This document shows positions 1 through 6,618 of a stretch of 10,451 bases of DNA, one piece after another. Positions within the stretch are counted from its first letter, which is position 1. Every line of letters starts with the position of its first letter. This stretch comes from Cycloclasticus sp. (GTDB lineage: Bacteria; Pseudomonadota; Gammaproteobacteria; Methylococcales; Cycloclasticaceae). The position numbers were made by a program, and so were the translations under genes. The notes beneath the pieces were generated by a model. The model did no database searches and had not been told where the DNA came from. It was given only the letters and a program-made list of their open reading frames with translations. The DNA is taken from contig JAHRWG010000326.1 in NCBI GenBank assembly GCA_019090295.1, positions 1 to 10,451 on the forward strand, in the 5' to 3' direction.

Positions 1-1
1 A

Positions 2-1285
2 GCAGCTAAACATGGGGCAAAATGCGCGGTTATTGAACAAGCCCGTTTAGGTGGAACCTGTGTGAATGTTGGTTGCGTCCCTAAAAAAGTTATGTGGTTT
101 GCGGCCGCAACAGCCGACACCTTAAACGCAGCCAGCAACTACGGTTTTGATGTAACGGTCAATGCCTTTGACTGGCCCACATTAAAAAACCGCCGTGATG
201 CTTATATCAAAAGATTAAACGGTATTTATTCTAGCAACTTAACTAATAACCAAGTTGAACACATTGAAGGCACTGCACGCTTTATAGATAAAAATACCAT
301 CGACGTTAATGGCCAGCAGTACACCGCTGACCGCTTCCTGATTGCAACTGGCGGAAAACCATCGGTTCCCGATATTCCAGGTGCTCAATATGGAATAACA
401 TCAGATGGCTTTTTTGAACTGAGCAAACAACCCAAAAAAGTAATCATCGTAGGGGCTGGCTTTATTGCTGTTGAACTAGCCGGTGTTTTTCAGGCACTCG
501 GCACAGACGTTACCCTCGTTATTCGTGGTAAACAGGTCTTGCGGCAGTTTGACGACATGCTGGGGTGTGAATTAATGCAAGCAATGCAACACCAAGGCAT
601 TCAACTAGAAACCGAAACAAGCCTCACTTCAGTCACAAAAAATAAAACTGGCCAGCTCATTATTAAGGCCTCTGATCGTACCATTACTGGTGAATACGAT
701 GAGCTTATCTGGGCTATTGGCCGACAACCTAACACAGATGGTTTAGAGGTTGAAAAAGCTGGCGTTAAGTTGGATTCAAAAGGCTTTATCAAAGCGGATG
801 AATGGCAGCAAACATCTCAAGATAATATTTTTTCAGTCGGTGATGTCACGGGTGCTGCTGCCCTAACACCCGTTGCTATTGCAGCATCAAGACGCCTGAG
901 CGATCGTTTATTTAACCAACAAACCAATAGCAAACTTAATTACGACCTTATTCCAAGTGTTATCTTTTCTCACCCTGCCATTGGCACCGTTGGCCTAACT
1001 GAACAGCAAGCCAAAAAACAATTTCCCAATCAAGTAAAGGTTTATAGCTCAAGCTTTAACCCCATGTCACAAGCTTTATCTGAAACCAAACAGAAAACCC
1101 ATATGAAGTTAGTGACCGTTGGCGCAGATGAAAAAATAGTCGGCTGCCATTTATTTGGGGAAAGTGCAGATGAAATACTGCAAGGGTTTGCCGTGGCCAT
1201 AAAAATGGGTGCTATCAAAGCAGACTTCGATGACACCATCGCCATTCACCCTACCAATGGCGAAGAACTAGTCACCATGACTTGA
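2..1285 (+). CDS. gor: Glutathione reductase (NADPH), 5' end missing
   Basis: This FAD-dependent cytoplasmic disulfide oxidoreductase reduces glutathione disulfide with NADPH. The reading frame is open from base 2 and ends at TGA 1283-1285. About 427 residues are visible, so roughly the first 20-25 (the start codon and the FAD-binding GxGxxG) lie outside the window. Numbering from base 2, I see the redox-active disulfide GGTCVNVGCVPKK (Cys20/Cys25), an NADPH Rossmann motif GAGFIAVELAG (151-161), and Arg175 and Arg181 six residues apart in VIRGKQVLRQFD, as in NADPH-specific family members. The second FAD motif is SVGDVTG (about 278-284). The C-terminal HPTNGEE supplies the catalytic His416-Glu421 pair contributed across the dimer. 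The close of the protein (LQGFAVAIKMGA, then EELVTM) resembles Escherichia coli Gor rather than lipoamide dehydrogenase or mercuric reductase. One oddity is Phe in place of the usual gating Tyr in the GAGYIA motif. The gene converges on the flagellar cluster and has no evident functional link to it. Confidence 0.95.
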   Translation, partial: AAKHGAKCAVIEQARLGGTCVNVGCVPKKVMWFAAATADTLNAASNYGFDVTVNAFDWPTLKNRRDAYIKRLNGIYSSNLTNNQVEHIEGTARFIDKNTIDVNGQQYTADRFLIATGGKPSVPDIPGAQYGITSDGFFELSKQPKKVIIVGAGFIAVELAGVFQALGTDVTLVIRGKQVLRQFDDMLGCELMQAMQHQGIQLETETSLTSVTKNKTGQLIIKASDRTITGEYDELIWAIGRQPNTDGLEVEKAGVKLDSKGFIKADEWQQTSQDNIFSVGDVTGAAALTPVAIAASRRLSDRLFNQQTNSKLNYDLIPSVIFSHPAIGTVGLTEQQAKKQFPNQVKVYSSSFNPMSQALSETKQKTHMKLVTVGADEKIVGCHLFGESADEILQGFAVAIKMGAIKADFDDTIAIHPTNGEELVTMT

Positions 1286-1319
1286 TAGGCTAGGCCTCGC
1301 TAATACTCACCATTATTAG

Positions 1320-1358
1320 CTAGAACACCGCCTTTATTTAAATAAGGTGGCGTTCTAG
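1320..1358. terminator. Long imperfect hairpin after gor, possible transcription end
   Basis: A 39-nt near-palindrome starts 34 bases after the gor stop. The arms are CTAGAAC / GTTCTAG, then an A-C mismatch, then CCGCCTT pairing with AAGGTGG (one G-T pair), around an AT-rich loop. No run of T follows on either strand, so it is not a textbook rho-independent terminator. Its place between convergent genes suggests a 3'-end stabilising or bidirectional termination structure. The role is inferred; the inverted repeat is seen directly. Confidence 0.55.
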
Positions 1359-1701
1359 CGTTACTCACATCATCTTCATGGTAGGTGCCATCTTCGCCTA
1401 GATGTGTGAGCAGTAACAACTCAAAAGAAAATAATTCATTACCTAAATAATCTTCCTTAACAGACCTGCTGCCATGCATTAGGATCAGGATCTTAAGTCG
1501 TTTTTATTTACATTAATTAGGCCATGATTAGCAAACTAACTGCTTCACAACATACTTACTTTAACCTAAGCCATAAAGCCGGCAATCATTTTACCTGCTA
1601 TCGGAATAATTAATTTATGCCGTGCTTTTTTAATTCACCAACTATTTTCGGTTCTATTCAAGGCAGTTATTGAATAATAACCAAGCCTTTTATACGACTT
1701 A
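1359..1701. other. Intergenic region between convergent gor and fliT
   Basis: This AT-rich stretch separates the gor hairpin from the end of the fliT-like gene. I read all frames and found no protein or RNA gene that I recognise. The only structure is the hairpin near its right end, listed separately. An open frame of 59 codons on the minus strand (1300-1479) was considered and rejected. Confidence 0.6.
1660..1689 (-). terminator. Hairpin downstream of the fliT-like gene
   Basis: A two-part inverted repeat lies just beyond the double stop codon TAATAA of the fliT-like gene. The arms are AAGGC / GCCTT (1660-1664, 1685-1689) enclosing GTTATT / AATAAC (1666-1671, 1676-1681), with a GAAT tetraloop and a small asymmetric bulge. 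No T-run follows, so its role as the operon's terminator is inferred from position. Confidence 0.4.
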
Positions 1702-2007
1702 TTAAGCACTTATGTAAGCATTAATCGCCTTATGCGCATGCCCTGCCTTAGACATTTCCATATGGATACTGTCTCGCTGGCTATGGGAATACTGCATAAG
1801 GATTTTATTTTTTGCTAACATAAATTCAATACCCTCCGCTAGCATAGTGGCTGGAACATTAGGTTTAGACCTAAATAACGATTTAACCGCCAAACCTCGA
1901 GTTTGTTCCAATTCAACAAGGCTATCCCACTCACCATTTTCCGCTAAATTAATCAGCTTTTTAGTATCGCTAATAATTGCATTTAACTGTTGGATGTCCG
2001 TTAACAC
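1702..2007 (-). CDS. fliT: FliT-family flagellar export chaperone-like protein
   Basis: This 101-residue protein is predicted to be almost entirely alpha-helical. Its charged heptad-like segments (about 5-45 and 55-100) fit the small helical-bundle chaperones of the FliT family, which hold FliD and other late substrates in the cytoplasm for the type III export gate. Some homologues also modulate the flagellar master regulator. No sequence motif is diagnostic, so the call rests mainly on size, helicity and position directly after fliS, as in Pseudomonas-type fliC-flaG-fliD-fliS-fleP clusters. The only normal start in the open frame is GTG at 2007-2005, eight bases after the fliS stop. It has no Shine-Dalgarno sequence and sits inside a hairpin, which suggests translation by coupling to fliS. 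It ends in two adjacent stops. It is the last gene of the flagellar run and faces gor. Confidence 0.7.
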   Translation of the reverse strand: MLTDIQQLNAIISDTKKLINLAENGEWDSLVELEQTRGLAVKSLFRSKPNVPATMLAEGIEFMLAKNKILMQYSHSQRDSIHMEMSKAGHAHKAINAYISA

Positions 2008-2026
2008 AACGTCAGTTAACGTTGTG
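1999..2026 (-). promoter_or_regulatory. Hairpin covering the fliS stop and fliT start
   Basis: CACAACGT (2005-2012) and ACGTTGTG (2019-2026) form an 8-bp inverted repeat with a 6-nt loop. In the mRNA the fliS TAA (2018-2016) lies at the loop edge and the fliT GTG (2007-2005) lies in the stem. A second, mutually exclusive pairing of CGTTAAC (1999-2005) with GTTAACG (2015-2021) is possible. With no ribosome binding site for fliT, this fits translational coupling in which ribosomes finishing fliS open the start. The mechanism is inferred. Confidence 0.5.
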
Positions 2027-2411
2027 CTGCATTAGGATCAATCGCATCCCAACCCATTTTAATTTGGCTTAGCAATTTACCTGCTTCATCCAATAAAGCC
2101 ACATCATTTTTAATGTTAGCTTTCAATAGCACATGGTTAATGTATTCATACAAAGCATCTAAATTTTTAGAAATTTCGCCGCCTTGATTAAAATCCAAGC
2201 TTGACCTTAATCCTTCAACAATTGAAATAGCACTGCCAATTTGCTCACCTTTTTTTGCAATGTTCTTTTGCTTTAACGATGCCTTAGCCGATAATATTCT
2301 GGTTAACGCGCCATCTAGGAGCATTTGAATCAATTTATGAGGTGATGCATCCATCACGCCACTGTGTGCGCTCGTTTGTTGATATTCTTTTAATGCCAGT
2401 GCACCGTTCAT
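2016..2411 (-). CDS. fliS: FliS, flagellin export chaperone
   Basis: FliS binds the disordered C-terminus of flagellin in the cytoplasm, prevents premature polymerisation and delivers it to the export gate. The protein is about 131 residues, the usual FliS length (E. coli 136). It shows the family signature: an N-terminal YQQT segment followed by ASPHKLIQMLLDGAL, then helices with ISIVEGLRSSLDF and GEISKNLDALYEYI, typical of the four-helix bundle. I chose ATG 2411-2409 because GGAG (2421-2418) sits six bases upstream. The longer ATG at 2423 would add only four residues (MEIY) and lacks such a site. It lies 33 bases after fliD and eight bases before fliT, so fliD-fliS-fliT look like one transcript. 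Confidence 0.93.
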   Translation of the reverse strand: MNGALALKEYQQTSAHSGVMDASPHKLIQMLLDGALTRILSAKASLKQKNIAKKGEQIGSAISIVEGLRSSLDFNQGGEISKNLDALYEYINHVLLKANIKNDVALLDEAGKLLSQIKMGWDAIDPNAAQR

Positions 2412-2444
2412 ATAAATCTCCATTCATTAATAAATGAGTCGTTC

Positions 2445-3833
2445 TTATTTTGGTTCATAAGCACCAGGTAAATTAGCCAACTGCTGTGTTAAAAAGTTAC
2501 TTTGGTTTTGCAATGAACTAACAATTTGATCCATTGCAGAAAACTGTTTTAGCAATCGCGCTTCAACCGTCACCAGACGTCTATTGAGCGCTTCCCTTTG
2601 ATCCGTTATTTGATCAATACTGGTCTGTAAACCATCCGTTCGGGATTTAATGGTACCTCTTGAACCAATATAGCTTTCCACCACCGTATCCAACTTATTA
2701 GACAGACCATTTGTTGATGCGAAAAGCTTACCGACTTGATCAAAATTCGAATCAAGCGCATCATTAAGTTTGTCAGAATCTATTGAAAGTTTCCCTTCAT
2801 CATCTGTTGTAATGCCTAGTTCAGCCAATGTACTGAATGCACCATTTAACCCTGAAATAGACGATGTTATTTCCTGACGAATCGAACTCTGCACCCCTCT
2901 TAATACCGCATCGCCTAACAAAATACCGGCAACCTCAGTTGAAGAATCATAAGACGAAAGTGCATTAAAGGTACTGATCAAGCCATTATAATTTTCTACA
3001 AATATGCTTATCTTTAGCTCAACAACGTCTTTATCTTGGCCAATGGTTAACGTTTCACCCGCGCCCACTGTATTCGCTGTAATTGATATTCCATCAACCA
3101 CGTCGGCATAGGTATTATTTGTACTACTAACTAACTGCCCATCCACTTTAATCTGGCCATCCAACGCCACCGCCGGTTCAGTCAGTTGGGCATTAACCAA
3201 CCTCGACAATCCTGAATCGTCAGCATTAAACGTATCATCATCAACAGCCGTAATAGTAATTGCGTTGTCTAAGCCCGTTTTATCTGCTGTAAAAACCAGC
3301 TTTTGCTCCGTTCCACCCACGCCATCATCTACTTTAATAATGGCAGCCTTTAAACCCGTATTATCTGTCGCTGCATTAATTGCATCACGTACATCGGTTA
3401 AGGTATCGGTTGCATCCACTGTAATTGAAAAAGAATTAGCACCTTGCGTTAACGTCAACGTACCCGCCCCAACAGCATCTGCACCATCGAACCCTGCGGT
3501 CGTTATCAGCTTGTTTGCTTGTGCAAGCTGAACCACCTCAATTCCATATTGTGAAACATCGGCTGTTTCATCGGCTGTTGCCGTAAATATATCCGAGTCA
3601 CTCGATTCAGCTGAGCGTACTTGGAAATCTTTTTCATCTTGCAAACTTTGCACTGCCGATTGAAAAATAGATAACGCTGCTTTTAATGACCCATAAGCCG
3701 ACACATCGGCTAAATATTCAGCTTCTTTACTATTCAACCTATTGCCAGTTGCCGCGCCTTCAGCAGCCACTAATTGAGTGACCAGTGAATTAATATCGAC
3801 CCCTGACCCAATACCTGGTGATGAAATTGACAT
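2445..3833 (-). CDS. fliD: FliD, filament cap (hook-associated protein 2)
   Basis: FliD forms the pentameric cap at the filament tip and folds arriving flagellin into place. The 462-residue length is normal. The N-terminus (SPGIGSGVDINSLVTQLVAAE) matches the conserved FliD D0 start. Residues about 120-196 (TLTLTQGANSFSITV, then DVRDAINAA) fit a flagellin-hook IN motif in the D2/D3 head. Residues about 275-460 form the C-terminal helical half (ISIFVENYNGLISTFNAL, SISGLNGAFSTLAELGI), ending in a coiled coil with LLKQFSAMDQIVSSLQNQ and then LTQQLANL, the usual FliD ending. It has no cysteine. The start is supported by AGGA (3844-3841) seven bases upstream. It lies 54 bases after flaG, and a putative sigma-54 promoter lies in that gap. 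fliS follows after 33 bases. Confidence 0.96.
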   Translation of the reverse strand: MSISSPGIGSGVDINSLVTQLVAAEGAATGNRLNSKEAEYLADVSAYGSLKAALSIFQSAVQSLQDEKDFQVRSAESSDSDIFTATADETADVSQYGIEVVQLAQANKLITTAGFDGADAVGAGTLTLTQGANSFSITVDATDTLTDVRDAINAATDNTGLKAAIIKVDDGVGGTEQKLVFTADKTGLDNAITITAVDDDTFNADDSGLSRLVNAQLTEPAVALDGQIKVDGQLVSSTNNTYADVVDGISITANTVGAGETLTIGQDKDVVELKISIFVENYNGLISTFNALSSYDSSTEVAGILLGDAVLRGVQSSIRQEITSSISGLNGAFSTLAELGITTDDEGKLSIDSDKLNDALDSNFDQVGKLFASTNGLSNKLDTVVESYIGSRGTIKSRTDGLQTSIDQITDQREALNRRLVTVEARLLKQFSAMDQIVSSLQNQSNFLTQQLANLPGAYEPK

Positions 3834-3870
3834 ATTTAATTCCTAATTTACACGTATCAAATAGACAGCA

Positions 3871-3886
3871 TGCAAAAGTCAGGCCT
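3871..3886 (-). promoter_or_regulatory. Putative sigma-54 (RpoN) promoter for fliD-fliS-fliT
   Basis: On the minus strand AGGCCTGACTTTTGCA has the invariant GG and GC separated by exactly 10 bases. Its -12 element TTGCA is perfect; its -24 element AGGCCT agrees with TGGCAC only at GGC. It starts two bases after the flaG stop and would start transcription near 3860, giving a leader of about 27 bases before the fliD ATG. Early flagellar genes in polar-flagellated gammaproteobacteria are commonly RpoN-dependent, including fliD in Pseudomonas. No activator site was identified. Confidence 0.45.
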
Positions 3887-3887
3887 C

Positions 3888-4307
3888 CTAAGCTTTCCCA
3901 TTAACTAATAAACCAATACCCTGTTCTTCAGGTACTGCCAATGTTTCCGAAATGTGTGCAGAAATTGCTAATAGTTCCTCTGAAGGGAACTGGCGAATTT
4001 CTTCACCTGTTTCTTTATCTGTAATGGTGATCACAGAACGTCCTGTTTCTTCATGCAGCGAAAACTGAATACCCCGTTGAATATTTTGAACAAAGTCGTT
4101 CAACTTACTCACCGCGTCTTTAAGCCCCGAATCTGCTTTATTAGACATAGATAAATCACTTAAACTTTGCGATGGCGGCAAGACATTGCCGGATACTTCA
4201 GTACCTAACTTAGCCTTAGTCACAGTAAGATCTGCAGGCGCTATGGCAACAGAAGGTACTTTAGGCGAAACCGCCTTAGCCACTGACTGTAAATTTACCG
4301 TTTCCAT
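3888..4307 (-). CDS. flaG: FlaG family protein
   Basis: FlaG is a small protein encoded next to flagellin in polar-flagellated bacteria. Its biochemical role is not settled, although mutants in some species have altered filament length. The protein is 139 residues. Residues 1-60 are low-complexity and probably disordered (rich in S, V, P, K). The conserved FlaG domain spans about 61-135: a helix KLNDFVQNIQRGIQFSLHEE, then a beta segment RSVITITDKETGEEIRQFPSEELLAI. This phrase (VITI.D..TGEEIRQ.P.EE) is the family signature. The start at ATG 4307 has AGAAGGAG (4320-4313) ahead of it. The gene lies 69 bases after fliC, beyond a terminator hairpin, so its transcription probably depends partly on readthrough from the strong fliC promoter. 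No separate promoter was seen. Confidence 0.92.
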   Translation of the reverse strand: METVNLQSVAKAVSPKVPSVAIAPADLTVTKAKLGTEVSGNVLPPSQSLSDLSMSNKADSGLKDAVSKLNDFVQNIQRGIQFSLHEETGRSVITITDKETGEEIRQFPSEELLAISAHISETLAVPEEQGIGLLVNGKA

Positions 4308-4333
4308 AAATGCTCCTTCTAATTAGGGTTAAA

Positions 4334-4359
4334 CCGGTCTTACCCCTTGATAAGACCGG
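4334..4359 (-). terminator. Hairpin terminator between fliC and flaG
   Basis: A perfect 9-bp inverted repeat, CCGGTCTTA / TAAGACCGG, has an 8-base loop. It begins 17 bases past the fliC stop and is followed on the minus strand only by TTTAA. The stem is strong but the U-tract is weak, which fits an attenuating terminator giving abundant fliC mRNA with some readthrough into flaG. The readthrough is inferred. Confidence 0.65.
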
Positions 4360-4376
4360 CCCCAAAACCTAATGTG

Positions 4377-5834
4377 TTACTGAAGTAGTGCCAACACACC
4401 CTGTGGCAAAGAGTTCGCTTGCGACAGCATTGAAGTACCGGCTTGTTGAAGAATTTGAGCCCTTGTCAACGCAGCTGTTTCTTCAGCGAAATCAGTATCA
4501 CGAATACGACTACGTGACGCTGCCAAGTTTTCAGATGTGGTTTGAATGCTTGATACCACTGAATCAAAACGATTCTGTGCCGCACCTAATTCAGCCCGAC
4601 CACTATTAACCTGACTCAATGCAGAGTCAACAGTTGATAAAGCGGCTGTAGCACCAGCAGCTGTAGAAATATCGAGAGCGGCAACAGACGTAAAGGAACT
4701 GTTATTTGCGCCTGCACTTGCAAACACAGTTGCATCAGCACCGGCTGTTGTAATAGCGCCTTGTGTACTCACTAATTCAATTGTACCCGTTTTAATAGAG
4801 TCAACCGTTCCGCCTTCTGTTAGTGTACTACCGCCAAAACTAACCGTTTCATTGGAAACACCTGTAACTGCAAAGCCATCAATAGCAATGTTGCCACCAT
4901 CTGTTGTAGACAGCGTAATCCCAGCATTTGAAGAACTGTCTGTAAACGTGGCAGTTATGCCTGTCGTTCCCGTCACACCATTAATGGCATTAACCAATTC
5001 ACTTAAGTCATTTTGATCAGTAACAACTGCCGAGATTGCTCCAGTTCCATCACCAATTAAATCAAAAGTAACCGTTCCAGGTCCACTTAAACTACTTATT
5101 GTTGTGCTATTGGAAGCAGTCGCCGTCACTCCAAGTGAACCAGCCGCTGCATTAATCGCTGTCGCAATATCATCCGCACCAGAGCTAATAGCATAAGATA
5201 TTGGGCTTGTAGTCCCCGCATCAGTCTTAATTGTTAGGTCTGTCTCAGCTGCTATCCCATTCACTGTTGCAGATGCAACCACATCCCCCGTAACCGTACC
5301 ATCAGCGACTAAAGTATGACTACCTAATTGAGACGTTCTTGCATCAACAATAGAAGCAATTGCTACGGTTTCGCCTGCATTAGCGCCAACTTGGAAGTTT
5401 TGAGCTGTAAATGAGCCATCAAGAAGATTCACGCTGTTGAATGAAGACTGTTCTGCCACACGGTTAATTTCGGAGGTTAACTGAGATACTTCAGCTTGCA
5501 GCGCAGCACGATCAGATGCACTGTTAGTGGCATTGGCTGATTGTACAGACAATTCACGAATACGCTGTAAGTTGTTACCAATAGCGGCTAAGTCACCCTC
5601 GGCAGTTTGTGCTAAAGAGATACCATCGTTAGCATTACGTTGCGCTTGGTTTAAACCATTAATTTGAGCGGTGAAACGCTCTGAAATACCAAGGCCGGCC
5701 GCATCGTCTTTCGCGCTGTTAATACGTAAACCAGATGAAAGTCTTTCTAACGATGTATTCAAAGCACCTTGAGAGGTATTCAGATTTCTTTGAGCCGTTA
5801 AAGACGGGACGTTAGTGTTAATAAACTGAGGCAT
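4377..5834 (-). CDS. fliC: Flagellin, filament subunit
   Basis: This is the secreted filament protein, 485 residues. The N-terminal D0/D1 (about 1-150) is classical: [69 protein letters not shown]. The C-terminal D1/D0 (about 395-485) ends with [14 protein letters not shown] and [14 protein letters not shown], then [10 protein letters not shown]. Between them is a Ser/Thr/Ala/Gly-rich variable region of some 240 residues holding two diverged flagellin-hook IN-like repeats (about 191-250 with [12 protein letters not shown], and 253-325 with [13 protein letters not shown]). There is no cysteine. The start ATG 5834 has AAAGGAG (5848-5842) at good spacing. A consensus FliA promoter lies about 95 bases upstream and a hairpin terminator follows, so it is probably transcribed largely on its own. 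Only one flagellin gene is present here. Confidence 0.97.
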   Translation of the reverse strand: MPQFINTNVPSLTAQRNLNTSQGALNTSLERLSSGLRINSAKDDAAGLGISERFTAQINGLNQAQRNANDGISLAQTAEGDLAAIGNNLQRIRELSVQSANATNSASDRAALQAEVSQLTSEINRVAEQSSFNSVNLLDGSFTAQNFQVGANAGETVAIASIVDARTSQLGSHTLVADGTVTGDVVASATVNGIAAETDLTIKTDAGTTSPISYAISSGADDIATAINAAAGSLGVTATASNSTTISSLSGPGTVTFDLIGDGTGAISAVVTDQNDLSELVNAINGVTGTTGITATFTDSSSNAGITLSTTDGGNIAIDGFAVTGVSNETVSFGGSTLTEGGTVDSIKTGTIELVSTQGAITTAGADATVFASAGANNSSFTSVAALDISTAAGATAALSTVDSALSQVNSGRAELGAAQNRFDSVVSSIQTTSENLAASRSRIRDTDFAEETAALTRAQILQQAGTSMLSQANSLPQGVLALLQ

Positions 5835-5847
5835 TTTATTGCTCCTT

Positions 5848-5865
5848 TGTAAGCGTGTACTTACA
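5848..5865 (-). promoter_or_regulatory. Hairpin in the fliC 5' leader next to the ribosome binding site
   Basis: On the mRNA strand TGTAAG and CTTACA form a 6-bp stem with a TACACG loop. The 3' arm abuts the AAAGGAG ribosome binding site (5848-5842). It could expose or hide that site, or protect the 5' leader. The inverted repeat is seen; the function is conjecture. Confidence 0.35.
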
Positions 5866-5929
5866 TTGCTTCTAAATTTGACGGATATATCTTTTAATTA
5901 TTGCCAGACATTCACCGTCTCCAACTACC

Positions 5930-5956
5930 TTATCGGCTTAACGCTTGGAACCTTTA
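5930..5956 (-). promoter_or_regulatory. Sigma-28 (FliA) promoter of fliC
   Basis: On the minus strand TAAA (5956-5953) is followed after exactly 15 bases by GCCGATAA (5937-5930). This matches the enterobacterial FliA consensus TAAA-N15-GCCGATAA fully. Transcription would begin near 5922, giving a leader of roughly 85-90 bases. It places fliC in the last flagellar class, switched on after hook completion when FlgM is exported. Confidence 0.9.
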
Positions 5957-6035
5957 GTGTTATTTTCATTTGTTTATAACAAGACCTAAGCGGTGCTTTG
6001 TAGATACCGTGCTCAAGGCCAAGTTTTTTATGTTC

Positions 6036-6600
6036 TCAACTAAAGTTTACTAGAGTCCAGTCACCTCCTGATTGGTACACTGACCATACACTGATTTAGT
6101 ACTTCCTCATGACTGCGATGATGACTTGGATTTTCTTTTTGCCTCTGCTTACTAAAGCCTATTTAAATGTTTCGGCACTTCCATCAAGTCGAACAGCTTG
6201 CATAAACAGTGCTGCACGCAAATATACATTCCGGCCTTACTGATTCGAAAGGCGCCATTAACGCTGGCGCCTGACTATGATAATTTCACATCGAGTTCCG
6301 CAAAGCGGCTAACCTGCTTTGCTTTCACCTCTTTAGGCAATATTGCAAACTCAGCAGGGATAGAAGTCGCAGCTGTTTGATCGATTCCTTTTCCGACACC
6401 ATGCTTTCAAACTGCCGACTACACGATTCATCTTGGTGAGTTATGTCTAACACAGCATCGGTTAATAATGAGATACGTTGTTCATAATGCTTAATACGCT
6501 TAACCATACCTGGAATCAAAATACCGAGGGTTGTTTGTTGGAATTGAAAGACGTGTAAACGCTTTTTAGATTTTGCTTTAGCATCAATTCCGCAAACCGT
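6036..6600 (-). pseudogene. Decayed C-terminal half of an IS110-family transposase
   Basis: No single frame is long, but three minus-strand frames read in order give an IS110-like transposase. About 6600-6380 encodes helical linker sequence with VKRIKHYEQRISLLTDAVLD. From 6379 to about 6230 comes TAATSIPAEFAILPKEVKAK, then QVSRFAELDVKLS, an in-frame TAG (6277-6275), then SGASVNGAFRISKAG. After a frameshift near 6222-6232 comes YLRAALFMQAVRLDG, a TAG, ALVSRGKKKIQVIIAVMRKY, a TAA, then SVWSVYQSGGDW, ending at 6036. These match, in order, the Transposase_20 domain phrases of the family (AELxxLPxxxKAKQ, AGLDP, SGxSxxGxxRISKxG, LRAALxMxA, RGKKKMQAxxAVMRK). The SG region should include the catalytic serine. 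The N-terminal DEDD domain is absent. With two frameshifts and at least three stops it cannot be functional. Confidence 0.82.
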
Positions 6601-6618
6601 TTAAGGCTAGCATGGTTG

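Noticed and set aside
1300..1479. A 59-codon open frame on the minus strand (start ATG 1479, protein beginning MHGSRSVKED).
   Set aside because: It has no ribosome binding site, resembles nothing I know, and its last third is encoded by the gor hairpin. Its length is within chance for AT-rich intergenic DNA.
1475..2040. A 13-base direct repeat TGCATTAGGATCA at 1475-1487 and 2028-2040 (end of fliS).
   Set aside because: One 13-base match is about what chance predicts for a 10-kb window, and flanking sequence does not extend it into a duplicated fliS end.
2287..2294. GCCGATAA on the plus strand, like a FliA -10 box.
   Set aside because: It is inside fliS codons on the wrong strand, with no TAAA 15 bases upstream.
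6061..6069. A perfect minus-strand Shine-Dalgarno-like AGGAGGTGA (also like the 16S rRNA 3' end on the plus strand).
   Set aside because: It falls in the transposase fossil (SGGD codons) and no start codon or open frame follows. Flanks do not match 16S rRNA.
6251..6271. A GC-rich inverted repeat GGCGCCA / TGGCGCC that looks like a terminator.
   Set aside because: It lies inside the IS110 fossil, in codons for the SGASVNGAF segment, so coding sequence explains it. No T-run follows.
6198..6380. A 60-codon plus-strand open frame opposite the transposase fossil.
   Set aside because: It is the complement of recognisable transposase sequence and has no family resemblance or ribosome binding site.
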